Shown piece after piece: positions 1-9,827 of a stretch of DNA of 64,000 nt (positions are counted from its first letter, which is position 1; each line of letters begins with the position of its first letter). Under the pieces are notes generated by a model, which saw only the letters and a program-made list of their open reading frames with translations, made no database searches and had not been told where the DNA came from. Where the stretch lies: the NCBI RefSeq assembly GCF_019703875.1, contig NZ_AP024110.1, positions 372,001-436,000 on the forward strand, in the 5' to 3' direction. Source of the stretch: Methyloradius palustris. GTDB lineage: Bacteria; Pseudomonadota; Gammaproteobacteria; Burkholderiales; Methylophilaceae. The translations under genes were made by a program, and so were the position numbers.

Positions 1-1673
1 AGTTGATCAGCCATAGACTGATGCTGCGTGCTGGCCTGATCAAGCGCCTGGGTTCTGGTTTATATACCTGGATGCCGCTTGGGCTTCGCGTCTTGCGCAA
101 AGTTGAAGCGATTGTGCGTGAGGAAATGAATAATGCCGGTGCGCTTGAGCTCTTGATGCCGGCAGTGCAACCAAAAGAACTCTGGGAAGAGACGGGTCGT
201 TGGGCAGTGTTTGGCCCACAAATGCTCAAGATCAAAGACAGGCACGATAGGGATTTCTGTTTCGGCCCTACGCATGAAGAAGTGATTACTGACTTGGTGC
301 GCCGTGAGATCAAAAGCTACAAACAGCTACCACTGAATTTTTACCAGATACAAACCAAGTTTCGCGACGAGATACGCCCACGTTTTGGCGTGATGCGCGC
401 GCGTGAATTCATGATGAAAGATGCTTACTCTTTCCACACTGATTTGGCATCGCTGGAACAGACCTACGAAGCCATGTATCAGGCCTACAGCAATGTATTC
501 ACTCGCCTTGGTTTGAAATTCCGCGCCGTGCGTGCCGATACAGGGGCAATTGGTGGCGATGGTTCACACGAGTTTCATGTGCTGGCAGATTCTGGCGAAG
601 ATGCATTGGCGTATTGCCCAACATCAGATTATGCAGCGAATGTGGAATTGGCTGAAGGCTTGCCACCTATAGAGCCTCGCCAAGCACCATCAATGGAGAT
701 GGTTAAAATTGCTACTCCTCATGTAAAAACAATTTCCGAAATTTCCGAGTTTTTTGGTATATCTAAATCAAAAGTAGTGAAATCAATTGCAGTAATGAGA
801 AAGCAACAGCCTTCTACTAATCCAGAGCTCGAGCAATTTTGTCTTGTGCTTATCAGGGGCGATCACGAGTTAAATGAGATAAAACTAGAAAAGGCTATAG
901 GCTCATTCCGTTTTGCAAATGAAGCTGAAATTGAGCGTCATATAAATTCTAGTTCTGGTTATATTGGCCCTGTAAATTTACACCCATCAGTAGCTGTTAT
1001 ATCTGATTACTCAGTAAAAAATATGAGTGATTTTGTTTGTGGAGCCAATGAGTTAGGTCAGCATTTGAAAGGTGTAAATTTTTCCCGAGACTTATCTGAG
1101 CCAGCAATGATTGAAGATATAAGGAATGTTGTGGAAGGTGATCCAAGCCCAGATGGTAAAGGTACATTAACCCTTTGTCGCGGCATCGAAGTCGGCCATA
1201 TTTTCCAGCTACGTACTAAATATGCACAAGCAATGGATGCGACGTATCTTGATGAAAATGGGAAAAAACAAGTGCTTGAAATGGGCTGCTACGGCATTGG
1301 TGTCTCCCGTATTGTTGGCGCTGCAATTGAGCAGGGTAATGATGAGCGCGGCATTATCTTCCCTGCCAGCATGGCGCCATTTCAGGTGGCGATTGCGCCT
1401 ATCGGCTGGGAAAAAAGTGAAGAAGTGAAAACTGCTGCGCTCAATTTATATGAAGCCTTGCAGGCAGCGGGGGTTGATGTGCTCCTGGATGACCGTGGTG
1501 AACGCCCTGGCGTGATGTTTGCCGATATGGAGTTGGTGGGCATCCCACACCGCGTGGTGATTGGTGACCGTGGCCTGAAAGAAGGTAATGTGGAATATCA
1601 GGGAAGGACTGATGCATCTGCACAAACTGTCGCTTTAAAAGATATCGTGAGCAAACTCCAAACATTATTGTGA
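1..1673 (+). CDS. proS: Prolyl-tRNA synthetase (5'-truncated by window edge)
   Basis: Class II aminoacyl-tRNA synthetase that charges tRNA-Pro with proline in the cytoplasm. The reading frame is open to the window edge; compared with E. coli ProS about 20 N-terminal residues lie outside, so the TTG at 3 is an internal leucine codon, not a start. Motif 2 is visible near residues 120-140 (FRDEIRPRFG, then KDAYSFH) and motif 3 near 430-455 (GCYGIGVSRIVGAA, then DERG). The INS/YbaK editing domain lies between them, about residues 225-390. The DNA of that domain (about 690-1165) is strikingly AT-rich, roughly 27-38% GC per 60 nt against about 55% in the flanks, which suggests a mosaic gene. The stop overlaps the next start. 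Confidence 0.97.
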   Translation, partial: LISHRLMLRAGLIKRLGSGLYTWMPLGLRVLRKVEAIVREEMNNAGALELLMPAVQPKELWEETGRWAVFGPQMLKIKDRHDRDFCFGPTHEEVITDLVRREIKSYKQLPLNFYQIQTKFRDEIRPRFGVMRAREFMMKDAYSFHTDLASLEQTYEAMYQAYSNVFTRLGLKFRAVRADTGAIGGDGSHEFHVLADSGEDALAYCPTSDYAANVELAEGLPPIEPRQAPSMEMVKIATPHVKTISEISEFFGISKSKVVKSIAVMRKQQPSTNPELEQFCLVLIRGDHELNEIKLEKAIGSFRFANEAEIERHINSSSGYIGPVNLHPSVAVISDYSVKNMSDFVCGANELGQHLKGVNFSRDLSEPAMIEDIRNVVEGDPSPDGKGTLTLCRGIEVGHIFQLRTKYAQAMDATYLDENGKKQVLEMGCYGIGVSRIVGAAIEQGNDERGIIFPASMAPFQVAIAPIGWEKSEEVKTAALNLYEALQAAGVDVLLDDRGERPGVMFADMELVGIPHRVVIGDRGLKEGNVEYQGRTDASAQTVALKDIVSKLQTLL

Positions 1674-2278
1674 TGCGCAGGTTTTCTAATTTCTTTCTAG
1701 TTTTAGCGGCATTGGTATTCACTCATGCCGCATTTGCTGGTGGGCAAAAAGAAGAGCCTTTGTCCAACAGCGTAAAAGCACTGATGCAAAAATCGATCAG
1801 TGATCAAGCCACGCCCAAGACCATATTTGCCAGTGAAGTAGAAGGCCAAATATGGCTGAAAGAAATGTCCAATCGCCTGAAAATACGTATGCCCGACCAG
1901 GATATGCGCGAGGATTTCTTGCGCACGGTCTATTACGAAGCCACTCGCGCAGGCTTGGACCCGCAGCTGGTGCTAGGTTTGATTCAAGTGGAAAGTGGTT
2001 TTAAAAAGTACGCAGTATCATCAGTCGGCGCCCGTGGCTACATGCAGGTGATGCCATTTTGGGTGAATAGCATCGGCGCGCCCGACCACAATCTGTTCCA
2101 TTTAAAACTCAATCTGCGTTATGGATGCACCATTTTGCGGCACTATATTGATATGGAAAATGGTGATCTGTATCGCGCACTGGGCCGCTACAACGGCAGT
2201 CTTGGTCAGCCTGAATACCCGACGATGGTCGTTGGCGCCTGGAAGAAAAACTGGAGCTATGGCTCCCTGACGTTTTAA
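1673..2278 (+). CDS. Lytic transglycosylase, SLT domain
   Basis: Predicted periplasmic or envelope-bound murein lytic transglycosylase that cleaves peptidoglycan glycan strands. The N-terminus MRRFSNFFLVLAALVFTHAAFA is a signal peptide. The SLT fold follows from about residue 90: QLVLGLIQVESGF carries the catalytic Glu, followed by SVGARGYMQVMPFW and, near the end, YNGS. At 201 residues it matches small MltE/SLT-type enzymes. The ATG at 1673 overlaps the proS TGA by one base (TGATG), so translational coupling is likely; a GTG one codon upstream (1670) is possible. Confidence 0.9.
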   Translation: MRRFSNFFLVLAALVFTHAAFAGGQKEEPLSNSVKALMQKSISDQATPKTIFASEVEGQIWLKEMSNRLKIRMPDQDMREDFLRTVYYEATRAGLDPQLVLGLIQVESGFKKYAVSSVGARGYMQVMPFWVNSIGAPDHNLFHLKLNLRYGCTILRHYIDMENGDLYRALGRYNGSLGQPEYPTMVVGAWKKNWSYGSLTF

Positions 2279-2461
2279 TCCTCCTTTCCATTCCGCACTT
2301 TGGTGGTGCATATGTATTCCCTTATGCACCATTCCATACTAGTATCTCCTTGTAGCCTGATTCAAGTTGGGTATTCTAATAATCTTTACCATCTTGGTCT
2401 GGTTATCGTTGTGCCATAAGACTTATCAATAATATTTATATAAATTATAGAGGAGCTACAT

Positions 2462-2983
2462 ATGTCAAAATTATCCGCACTATCTCTCAGTATTGCTTTG
2501 CTTGGTGGAGTCTGGGCCTATCTTGCGCTTGGGCCGCTCTCTGGTTTTGTATTGGTATGGGCTGGTTTTATCGCTTGGGGATGTTACTTTCATACAGGCG
2601 CTGATAATGCCGCTTTACAAAAAACCATTGCTGGCACTATCTACGGCGCCGTGCTTGCCTGGGTAGCATTACTGTTGGTTGTGCATAATCCAACTGGATT
2701 GCCAGCACCACTGTGGCCAGCCATCGTCGTTGCTGTGACCGTATTTTTTCTGGTCATTGTGGCAAGCATCAATCTGCTCTCTGTAGTGCCAGCGAATGTA
2801 TATGGCTATGCGGCAACCGTTGCATATTCACTGCAAACGCCAACAGCAGATGGTGTAGGCCCATTAGCTAGCTTGACCGTGGTGAATTTTGCTAATCCAC
2901 TCATCTTGCTTTCTGTTTCATTCGTGGTGGGGGCGATATTTGGTTTGGCGTCAGGCAAGCTTTCTGGCGTGCTGGCAAAATAA
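2462..2983 (+). CDS. DUF1097 family inner-membrane protein
   Basis: A 173-residue, very hydrophobic protein with about five transmembrane segments, resembling the DUF1097 family (E. coli YcdZ). The conserved feel of WGCYFHTGADN (residues 39-49) and NVYGYAATVAYSLQ fits that family. Function is unknown; transport has been guessed for relatives. AGGAGCTACAT immediately before the ATG is a good ribosome binding site. The gene is monocistronic, with a strong terminator just downstream. Confidence 0.7.
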   Translation: MSKLSALSLSIALLGGVWAYLALGPLSGFVLVWAGFIAWGCYFHTGADNAALQKTIAGTIYGAVLAWVALLLVVHNPTGLPAPLWPAIVVAVTVFFLVIVASINLLSVVPANVYGYAATVAYSLQTPTADGVGPLASLTVVNFANPLILLSVSFVVGAIFGLASGKLSGVLAK

Positions 2984-2998
2984 GCTGGGCTAGATAAA

Positions 2999-3028
2999 TA
3001 AAAAACCGCCTACGGGCGGTTTTTTATT
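2999..3028 (+). terminator. Rho-independent terminator after the DUF1097 gene
   Basis: AAAAACCGCC-TAC-GGGCGGTTTTTT: a short GC stem, tight loop and T-run. It can act in both directions because an A-run precedes it, so it may also end the convergent gene at 3049-3933. Confidence 0.85.
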
Positions 3029-3048
3029 TATTACTTAGTCATCAGGAG

Positions 3049-3933
3049 TCACTTTACCTGGTCAGAAAATTTAAAACCGTAGTAAGTACCAAATTCCCCT
3101 AGCGTTTCGTAATACACAAACATCAGTCCATTAGCATAGCCCAAACCGTTGTAGTGGTTCTTAGCGCGTAATTTGAGGTCTGTCGGTAACGTACTCTTGC
3201 CGACAAACTGTCCATTTTTATCAAATACCAAAATGGCTTTATGGTCGACATCAAGTACCGCGAGCTCCTCACCTGCAAGCCCCGTATAGGCAACATAATG
3301 GTCGCTGATGTCATCAGGTTTAGCGCCTGCTGCGCTTAAATCAAGTTTCAGTTCACCGACTTTTTCTCGGCTTTTTAAGTCCACTATGCGTACTACATTG
3401 CTGCGTTCCTGTTTAGCGTAATACAGCTTATTTGCAGTATCGTAAGTCGGCATGGTGGCAGCATCGCCAAAGGCCGGGTTATAGGCAAACACGTCTTTGG
3501 AACTGCCAAGCAGGTTGCCTTTATCATCGAGATCCAAGCTGAAAATGCCTGTGTTAGGCGCAAATCCAGCATCGCTTGAGATGTTATACGTAATAGTTTC
3601 CAATTGATTGGAATTAGGGTTGAAATAAAGTGAACGGTTGTTATAGCCAGGGCTGGAAGTCTGTAGATGTACGCCATCCGCACTATACACATGGACTTGC
3701 GATTTGGAGTTTGTGTCGTCTTCCCCCGGCACTGGGCCGAGGCCGCCATCGGCAACGTAATAGCGATTATATTGTGCGATATAGGCAACGGTCATTGGCC
3801 TGGAGGTAGGCTCACTAACCAGCGGCATTTTGATAGCCAGCACAGCTTCTGGCAACACTTGGGCATTAGCGAGTGGTATGTGCAGTAGCCATAAAGACAT
3901 AGTCGCGCTGGCAATGATATTGGTGAATCGCAT
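3049..3933 (-). CDS. Secreted hypothetical protein, possibly beta-propeller
   Basis: 294 residues with a clear signal peptide (MRFTNIIASATMSLWLLHIPLANAQ). The rest alternates short hydrophobic strands and Gly/Asp turns, with phrases such as RYYVADGGLGPVPGEDD, HVYSADGVHLQ, LVFDKNGQFVG and LYYAKQE, which recall NHL/YncE-type propeller repeats. Likely periplasmic. No catalytic motif is recognisable and the substrate is unknown. It stands alone, convergent with the DUF1097 gene and downstream of queA on the same strand. Confidence 0.6.
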   Translation of the reverse strand: MRFTNIIASATMSLWLLHIPLANAQVLPEAVLAIKMPLVSEPTSRPMTVAYIAQYNRYYVADGGLGPVPGEDDTNSKSQVHVYSADGVHLQTSSPGYNNRSLYFNPNSNQLETITYNISSDAGFAPNTGIFSLDLDDKGNLLGSSKDVFAYNPAFGDAATMPTYDTANKLYYAKQERSNVVRIVDLKSREKVGELKLDLSAAGAKPDDISDHYVAYTGLAGEELAVLDVDHKAILVFDKNGQFVGKSTLPTDLKLRAKNHYNGLGYANGLMFVYYETLGEFGTYYGFKFSDQVK

Positions 3934-4027
3934 GGCTTAAGCCTCTTTAAAATTATTATGTGGAAAATTATTATCTAGTTGAGTGTTGCTAGGTTGGTGC
4001 TGTTTTGTATAACAGAGTTCCCACGCA

Positions 4028-5059
4028 CTATTCATCTAATCTGTTCAGCAGCATGGCGTCACCATAGCTGAAGAAGCTGTATTTTTCTGAAATTGCATGG
4101 GCGTAAGCTTGCCTGATGTTGTTAAAGCCAGCAAAAGCCGAGACCAGCATGAGCAAAGTGCTTTTTGGTAAATGGAAGTTGGTGAGTAGCTGCTCTACTA
4201 CTTTAAATTTGTAACCTGGCGTGATGAAAATATCCGTTTCGCCCATACCTGCTACGAGTTCACCAGAGCGTGCAGCACTTTCAAGCGCGCGCATCGCAGT
4301 AGTGCCGATAGCGGTTACCTTACGGCCAGCGGCCTGCGTTTGCTTAATCAGTTTTACAGTCTCTTCTGGCACCGAATACAACTCACTATGCATTTTATGT
4401 TCGGCAATATTTTCTACACGTACAGGCTGAAAAGTACCTGCGCCTACATGCAGGGTGACATAGGCGAATTGGATGCCTTGTTGTTTGAGCAGGGCGAGCA
4501 TTACATCATCAAAATGTAACCCCGCAGTAGGGGCGGCAACCGCGCCCAGATGCTTTGCATAGACTGTCTGATAGCGTTCTTCATCGGTATTGTCGGCATC
4601 ATGACTGATATAAGGTGGCAAGGGCAGTGCACCGTACTGTTCCAGCAAATCCAGCAAAGGTGTTTCAGACAAGAACTTCAGCAGGAACAAGTCATCCTGG
4701 CGCTCAATGATTTCCACTTCTATTTCCTCTGCCAGTAACAATCTGCTACCAGGTTTGGGTGAACGAGAGGCGCGAACGTGTGCTAGGGCGTGATGTTGGT
4801 CAATCACTCTTTCAATCATGGCTTCAACTGCGCCACCAGATTGTTTGTGACCATGCAGTCGTGCCTTAATCACACGCGTATCGTTGAAAACCAATAAATC
4901 CCCAGCCTGTAAGAAGTTTGGGAGATCACGAAATAGTTGGTCATGGATGTTCCCATTCGAGGAATCAAGCCTCAACAAGCGGCTGCCGCTGCGTTCTTGC
5001 GTGGGAAATTGTGCAATTAATGCATCAGGTAAATCAAAATCAAAATCAGTGGTTCGCAT
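4028..5059 (-). CDS. queA: S-adenosylmethionine:tRNA ribosyltransferase-isomerase
   Basis: QueA transfers and isomerises the ribose of SAM onto 7-aminomethyl-7-deazaguanine in tRNA, giving epoxyqueuosine. The 343 residues cover the family length. Typical signatures are visible: MRTTDFDFDLPDALIAQFP at the start, LLVFNDTRVIKARLHG, GAVAAPTAGLHFD, VTLHVGAGTFQPV and the C-terminal NFHLPKSTLLMLVSAFAG. No tgt is adjacent. It is divergent from the tRNA-Leu gene, which starts 34 bp upstream of its ATG. Confidence 0.97.
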   Translation of the reverse strand: MRTTDFDFDLPDALIAQFPTQERSGSRLLRLDSSNGNIHDQLFRDLPNFLQAGDLLVFNDTRVIKARLHGHKQSGGAVEAMIERVIDQHHALAHVRASRSPKPGSRLLLAEEIEVEIIERQDDLFLLKFLSETPLLDLLEQYGALPLPPYISHDADNTDEERYQTVYAKHLGAVAAPTAGLHFDDVMLALLKQQGIQFAYVTLHVGAGTFQPVRVENIAEHKMHSELYSVPEETVKLIKQTQAAGRKVTAIGTTAMRALESAARSGELVAGMGETDIFITPGYKFKVVEQLLTNFHLPKSTLLMLVSAFAGFNNIRQAYAHAISEKYSFFSYGDAMLLNRLDE

Positions 5060-5093
5060 AAATGCCAGTGTTTGTTATAATCTCGCCTCTGCA

Positions 5094-5180
5094 GCCGGGG
5101 TGGCGGAATTGGTAGACGCACTGGACTCAAAATCCAGCGAGGGCAACTTCATGGGGGTTCGATTCCCCCCCCCGGCACCA
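5094..5180 (+). tRNA. tRNA-Leu (anticodon CAA)
   Basis: Acceptor GCCGGGG (5094-5100) pairs with CCCCGGC (5170-5176), then A and an encoded CCA. The anticodon arm is CTGGA-CTCAAAA-TCCAG, giving CAA, which reads UUG. There is a long class II variable arm and a T arm GGGGG-TTCGATT-CCCCC (5153-5169). Confidence 0.97.
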
Positions 5181-5266
5181 GATTGCTTTATTTCAATTAT
5201 CCAGATGCAAAATCTGGCTCCGTATTGCTACTAGTACTTCAACTCAATTGTTCCATTTTAGTGCTA

Positions 5267-8200
5267 TTACTCAATTTTGTTGATGCCAAGTAATCTCTGC
5301 ATTTTTGGTTTAATCCAAGTTTCAAAGTCATCCAGAAACACATAAATCACAGGCACAAAAATCAGGCTAAGCGCTGTGGATGTGATCAGGCCGCCTATGA
5401 CTGTGGTGGCCATAGGCACGCGAAACGCAGTACCTGCCCCTATGCCCAGCATCACCGGCATCATGCCTGCAATCATAGCGACTGTAGTCATGAGTATGGG
5501 TTTAGCGCGTTGCTGGCTAGCTTGCATGATGGCATCTAATCTTGCTAGCCCCTGTCGGCGTTGTTCGATGATGGCGTCGACCAGCAGAATACCGTTTTTA
5601 CCCACAATGCCCATGAGCATAAGCATGCCAATCACTGCAGGTAAAGATAAGGTTGCGTGACTAATAAGTAGCGCCAGTAATGCGCCGCCTATGGATAATG
5701 GTAATGCCGCCATGATAGTGATGGGTTGCACGATAGTGCGGAATAATAATACCAGTACTGCAAATACCAGTAGTACCCCTGTGACCATCGCCACTGAAAA
5801 TGAACTGAACATCTCGGTTAGCAACTCGGCATCGCCAGTATCGTAGCGCTTAACCCCCTCTGGTAGATGCTTGATTGCAGGGAGTGCTTCAATGGCGCTC
5901 AAGGCATCGCCGAGCCTTGCAGTGCCATTCAGATTGGCTTCGAGAGTAATTTGGCGCTGGCGATCATAGCGGTCTATGCTGGTGGGGCCTGCATTCAGGC
6001 TGAAGTCAGCAACTGATGATAATGGCACTGTATGCCCATCTTCCGTGGCGACTAATAGCGCCCCTATTGCGGCTGTGTTGTTGCGGGTGCTTGCATCCAT
6101 CATGACTCGTATGGGGATTTCTCTTTGACCGATTTTGATGCGTGCAAGATTGGCGCCGAGATCGCCCAAAGTTGCAATGCGCAGGGTATCCGCAATATTT
6201 TCCGTGCTCACACCGAGCTTGGCTGCTTGCTCTTGGCGTGGCGTAATGACAAGCTCAGTGCGCGCTAATGGCGCTGTGGAGCTGACATTGCTTAATTGCA
6301 CTAATCCACGCATTTCAGTTTCAATCTGGGAAGCCGTCTTTTGTAATAGCTCAGGATTGTCGCTGGTGAGCGAGAAAGTCACTGCTTTGCTGCCATTTTC
6401 GTTAAGAAAGCTGGTGCGTACATTAGGGATGTCTGCCAGCGCTTTCAGCATGCTCTGCTCAAATGCATTGACATCCAGTTTCCGTTCTTTACGAGGGATA
6501 AGCTGGATATTCACCAGGGCGCGGCGTACTTCACCTTCAATATTGGTGTCGCTATCTGGTGCGCCGACAATCGCATAAGCTGTTTTAACTTCTGGTCGTT
6601 TCAACAGCATATTCGTAATAGTTGAAACAACTTGATCAGTCTTGTTGAGGTTAGAGCCTGGCGGCAATTCCACTTGCAGGCTGGAGGCCGATTTGTCCTC
6701 TGCTGGCATGAAGTCGGTGGGCAGTTGAGTCCCGATTGCGATTGATCCAAACACAACCGCACCGCCAATTAACAACATGGTTTTACGGTAATGCAATGCG
6801 CTATTGAGTAGCTTGCTGTAATAGATAAGCCAGCCTCCCGATGTATTGGACTGGTGATGTAGCGGTTTGAGCAAATAAGCCGCCATCACAGGGGTAATAA
6901 AACGCGCGACTAACAAGGAGAAAATGGTTGCAACCGCTACAGTGAGGCCGAACTGGATAAAGTATTGGCCGACAACACCACCCATGAAGCTGACGGGAAT
7001 AAATACCGCGACGATGACTAAAGTCGTGGCCAGCACCGCAAGCCCAATCTGATCCGCCGCCAGCATAGAGGCGCGATATGGCGATGCCTCAGTTTTCATG
7101 TGGCGCATGATATTTTCAATCTCGACGATGGCATCGTCCACCAAAATGCCTGACACCAGTGATAGCGCCAGCAAGCTCACCATATTGAGTGAAAATCCGA
7201 GTAGTTGCATGACGAAAAATGTAGGAATGACTGATAGTGGAATCACCACCGCAGAAATGAATGTGGCACGCCAACTGCGTAAAAACAGAAACACCACTGC
7301 TGCCGCCAGCAGCGCGCCTTCAATAAATGACCACAGCGCTGAGTGGTAACTCTCTTTGCTGAAATCGACCAATGACTGAATTTGAACAAAGTCAATATCA
7401 GGGTTGGATACTTTAAGTCCTCGCAGGGCTTTTTGTACGTCACGTTCCACGCTGATTTCGCTGGCAGATTTTGTGCGGTAGATGGCAAAGCCAGTCACAG
7501 GTTGTTGATTCAACCTCGCAAGTTGCCGTGGTTGATTGCTGCCATCTTGCACGCTACCTAAATCCTTCAGTCTTGCAACACGGCCATTGCCTAATGGGAT
7601 GTAAAGGTTAGCCAGCGATTCAACATCCACAGGCGCGCCCATGGTGCGGATTAAGGTTTCCTGGGTATTGCTATCTACTCGTCCTGCAGGCCAATTGAGC
7701 GCAATCTGGCGTAATTGCTCATTGATTAAACTCGCGGTGACTCCGTAGGCCTGCATACGCGCAGGGTCGAGTTGCACCAGAATCTGCCGCTCAACTCCGC
7801 CCTGGCGTTGTATTTTGGCAATGCCCTTGATGGCTAGCAGCGAACGCATTACCTGATCATCCACAAACCATGAGGCTTCTTGCAGTGATCGTTTAGGTGC
7901 GTTGAGCGTATAGGTGAGTATCGGCAGCGCATCTGCATCTACGCGCTGAATCAGCGGCTCTTCAGCCCCGCGAGGAAAGGAGGCGCGGATCGCGATGATC
8001 TGGTCGCGGATTTTAGATAAAGCAAGATTCGTATTGGTGCCGAGTTGAAACTCAATCTGCGTGCTGGAAACGCCATCAGTAATAGTCGAAGATAGGTGCT
8101 TGATATCACCTACGCCAGCCACCGCAGCTTCAATCCGACTGGTGACCTGGGTTTCAATCTCGCTCGGCGCGGCGCCAGGAATCACCACCGATACATTGAT

Positions 8201-8338
8201 AATCGGGATATCCACATTCGGCATGTTGTTTACGGGCAATTTGTAATAAGCCATGATGCCCATCACCAACAAGCCAGCGAATACCATAAACGGCGCAAGC
8301 GGGCGCTTGATCGCCCAGGATGAAATGCCAATACTCAT
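5267..8338 (-). CDS. RND multidrug efflux transporter (AcrB/HAE1-type permease)
   Basis: Inner-membrane proton-driven efflux pump subunit, 1023 residues, full length for HAE1 transporters. The N-terminal helix is followed by a large periplasmic loop, a TM block, a second loop and a second TM block. LVSGILVDDAIVEIENI contains the twin Asp of TM4 needed for proton relay, and MGIVGKNGILLVDAI carries the TM10 Lys. Its start overlaps the adaptor gene stop by 4 nt (ATGA), so the two form one operon. No outer-membrane TolC partner is encoded nearby. The substrate is unknown. Confidence 0.93.
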   Translation of the reverse strand: MSIGISSWAIKRPLAPFMVFAGLLVMGIMAYYKLPVNNMPNVDIPIINVSVVIPGAAPSEIETQVTSRIEAAVAGVGDIKHLSSTITDGVSSTQIEFQLGTNTNLALSKIRDQIIAIRASFPRGAEEPLIQRVDADALPILTYTLNAPKRSLQEASWFVDDQVMRSLLAIKGIAKIQRQGGVERQILVQLDPARMQAYGVTASLINEQLRQIALNWPAGRVDSNTQETLIRTMGAPVDVESLANLYIPLGNGRVARLKDLGSVQDGSNQPRQLARLNQQPVTGFAIYRTKSASEISVERDVQKALRGLKVSNPDIDFVQIQSLVDFSKESYHSALWSFIEGALLAAAVVFLFLRSWRATFISAVVIPLSVIPTFFVMQLLGFSLNMVSLLALSLVSGILVDDAIVEIENIMRHMKTEASPYRASMLAADQIGLAVLATTLVIVAVFIPVSFMGGVVGQYFIQFGLTVAVATIFSLLVARFITPVMAAYLLKPLHHQSNTSGGWLIYYSKLLNSALHYRKTMLLIGGAVVFGSIAIGTQLPTDFMPAEDKSASSLQVELPPGSNLNKTDQVVSTITNMLLKRPEVKTAYAIVGAPDSDTNIEGEVRRALVNIQLIPRKERKLDVNAFEQSMLKALADIPNVRTSFLNENGSKAVTFSLTSDNPELLQKTASQIETEMRGLVQLSNVSSTAPLARTELVITPRQEQAAKLGVSTENIADTLRIATLGDLGANLARIKIGQREIPIRVMMDASTRNNTAAIGALLVATEDGHTVPLSSVADFSLNAGPTSIDRYDRQRQITLEANLNGTARLGDALSAIEALPAIKHLPEGVKRYDTGDAELLTEMFSSFSVAMVTGVLLVFAVLVLLFRTIVQPITIMAALPLSIGGALLALLISHATLSLPAVIGMLMLMGIVGKNGILLVDAIIEQRRQGLARLDAIMQASQQRAKPILMTTVAMIAGMMPVMLGIGAGTAFRVPMATTVIGGLITSTALSLIFVPVIYVFLDDFETWIKPKMQRLLGINKIE

Positions 8339-9627
8339 GCCTGCGGGCCGTTTTCTTTGTGTGAGGTTCCCGCATCGCTGCCGCGCATAGGGGCAACTTT
8401 TACAGCATCGCCATCATGCAGATAGGCGGCAAAGCCATCCACGACGGGCATACCCTCAGTCACGCCTTCCAGTATTTCAGCCTGCCCAGACAAGCGCTCA
8501 CCGACTTTTACAGGAACGCGCACCGCTTGATTGTTACGCACGATAAAAACAAAAGCGGCGTTGCCCTCAAAAAATAAGGCACTATCTGGCAGATAGATGC
8601 CTGATTTTGCAGGTAGATTGATGCTTACTTTAGTTGATTGCCCTGGAATCAGGCTCGGTGTTTTATCTGGGCTTGTTTTATCAAAGCTTACCCTGACGTT
8701 GGCTGTTTGATCCTGTAAGTTAATAGATAAGGCAGCGCGGCGCACTTTGCCAGTATAATTTTGCTGGCTATTGATGCCTTGGATTGTCACAGGCATGCCA
8801 TTTTTGAGCTTCTCAGTATCGTCGGATGCAACACTCACTAATAACTCCAATGTACCGTCACGGATCAACACAAATAGTGGCTCAGTTTGCTGGCTTAGCG
8901 ATAAACCAATCTGGGCGTTTCGTTTCACAATAAGCCCAGAAACTGGAGCGATAACATTGCTCTGGTTCAGGTGTAGCGTAGTTTCGGCAATTTGAGCATT
9001 GGCCAGCTGCACATCTGCCTTGGCCATTTCAAGTTCACTTTTAGCGGCTTTTACCTGAATCTCGGCAATATGCTCGGCGCTGGTACGTTGCTCAATCAAT
9101 GCGGCTTTATCAGATTCAGTGACGTCAGGTGAGTTGACCGCTTTACTGCGTTTGGTTTCATTTTTGGCTTGTGCGTGCTGCGCTTCAGCCTCTTGCACTC
9201 TAGCTTCTTGTTGAGCCAGTGCTGCATTTGCACGCTGTAATACTGCATTTTGTTGTGTTTGCTGAACGCGCACGCCAGCATCGTCAGTCACTGCAAGAAT
9301 CTGGCCTGCTTTTACATATTGGCCTTCGTCCACCAACACTTTACTGATGCGACCCTGGGGCAAATCAGCATACACAGCCACTTCTTCTCGCCCAATCACC
9401 ACGCCAGATAATGCTAATGATCTGGGAATGGATTTTTTTTCAGCGTTAATTACAGATACCGTGACGGCACCTGTATCGTTAACTGCTACAGACTCAGCCT
9501 CGCTGCGCGCCAACCAGCCTAAGCTGCTGAATAAGCCAGCTATGATAAAAACCCCGAATAATGCAAAGCGATTTCTGGCTGTGGTCGGCACTGATGCGAC
9601 AGGCCGTGTTTTTTTGAAAAATTGCAT
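8335..9627 (-). CDS. RND efflux periplasmic adaptor (membrane fusion protein)
   Basis: 430 residues. An N-terminal membrane anchor (about residues 22-42) is followed by a split lipoyl domain (EVAVYADLPQGRISKVLVDEGQYVKAGQILAV, later VIAPVSGLIVKRNAQIG), a long alpha-helical coiled-coil hairpin rich in Gln/Ala between them, and beta-barrel domains. It should bridge the pump at 5267-8338 and an outer-membrane channel encoded elsewhere. It is the first gene of the two-gene operon; AGAGG precedes the ATG. Confidence 0.93.
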   Translation of the reverse strand: MQFFKKTRPVASVPTTARNRFALFGVFIIAGLFSSLGWLARSEAESVAVNDTGAVTVSVINAEKKSIPRSLALSGVVIGREEVAVYADLPQGRISKVLVDEGQYVKAGQILAVTDDAGVRVQQTQQNAVLQRANAALAQQEARVQEAEAQHAQAKNETKRSKAVNSPDVTESDKAALIEQRTSAEHIAEIQVKAAKSELEMAKADVQLANAQIAETTLHLNQSNVIAPVSGLIVKRNAQIGLSLSQQTEPLFVLIRDGTLELLVSVASDDTEKLKNGMPVTIQGINSQQNYTGKVRRAALSINLQDQTANVRVSFDKTSPDKTPSLIPGQSTKVSINLPAKSGIYLPDSALFFEGNAAFVFIVRNNQAVRVPVKVGERLSGQAEILEGVTEGMPVVDGFAAYLHDGDAVKVAPMRGSDAGTSHKENGPQA

Positions 9628-9637
9628 AAAACCTCTT

Positions 9638-9651
9638 GATTGGTTCCAATC
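9638..9651. promoter_or_regulatory. Small palindrome upstream of the efflux operon
   Basis: GATTGG-TT-CCAATC, perfect 6-bp arms, 11 bp upstream of the adaptor start codon on the minus strand. It could be an operator or a hairpin affecting the leader. No regulator gene is adjacent. Confidence 0.3.
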
Positions 9652-9827
9652 TTATTTTAATAAATAGATTATAAATTTTTCTCGGCAATTAAGCTGTAGC
9701 ATCCGCTATATATGTCTGATATTTATGTGCATTTAACGAGCGCAGAGCAATGAACAACATTGAAATCAATCCACCAGAACCTATTTGACCAGCCATTATT
9801 CATTACCATGGACAGGCCGAATTAGCA

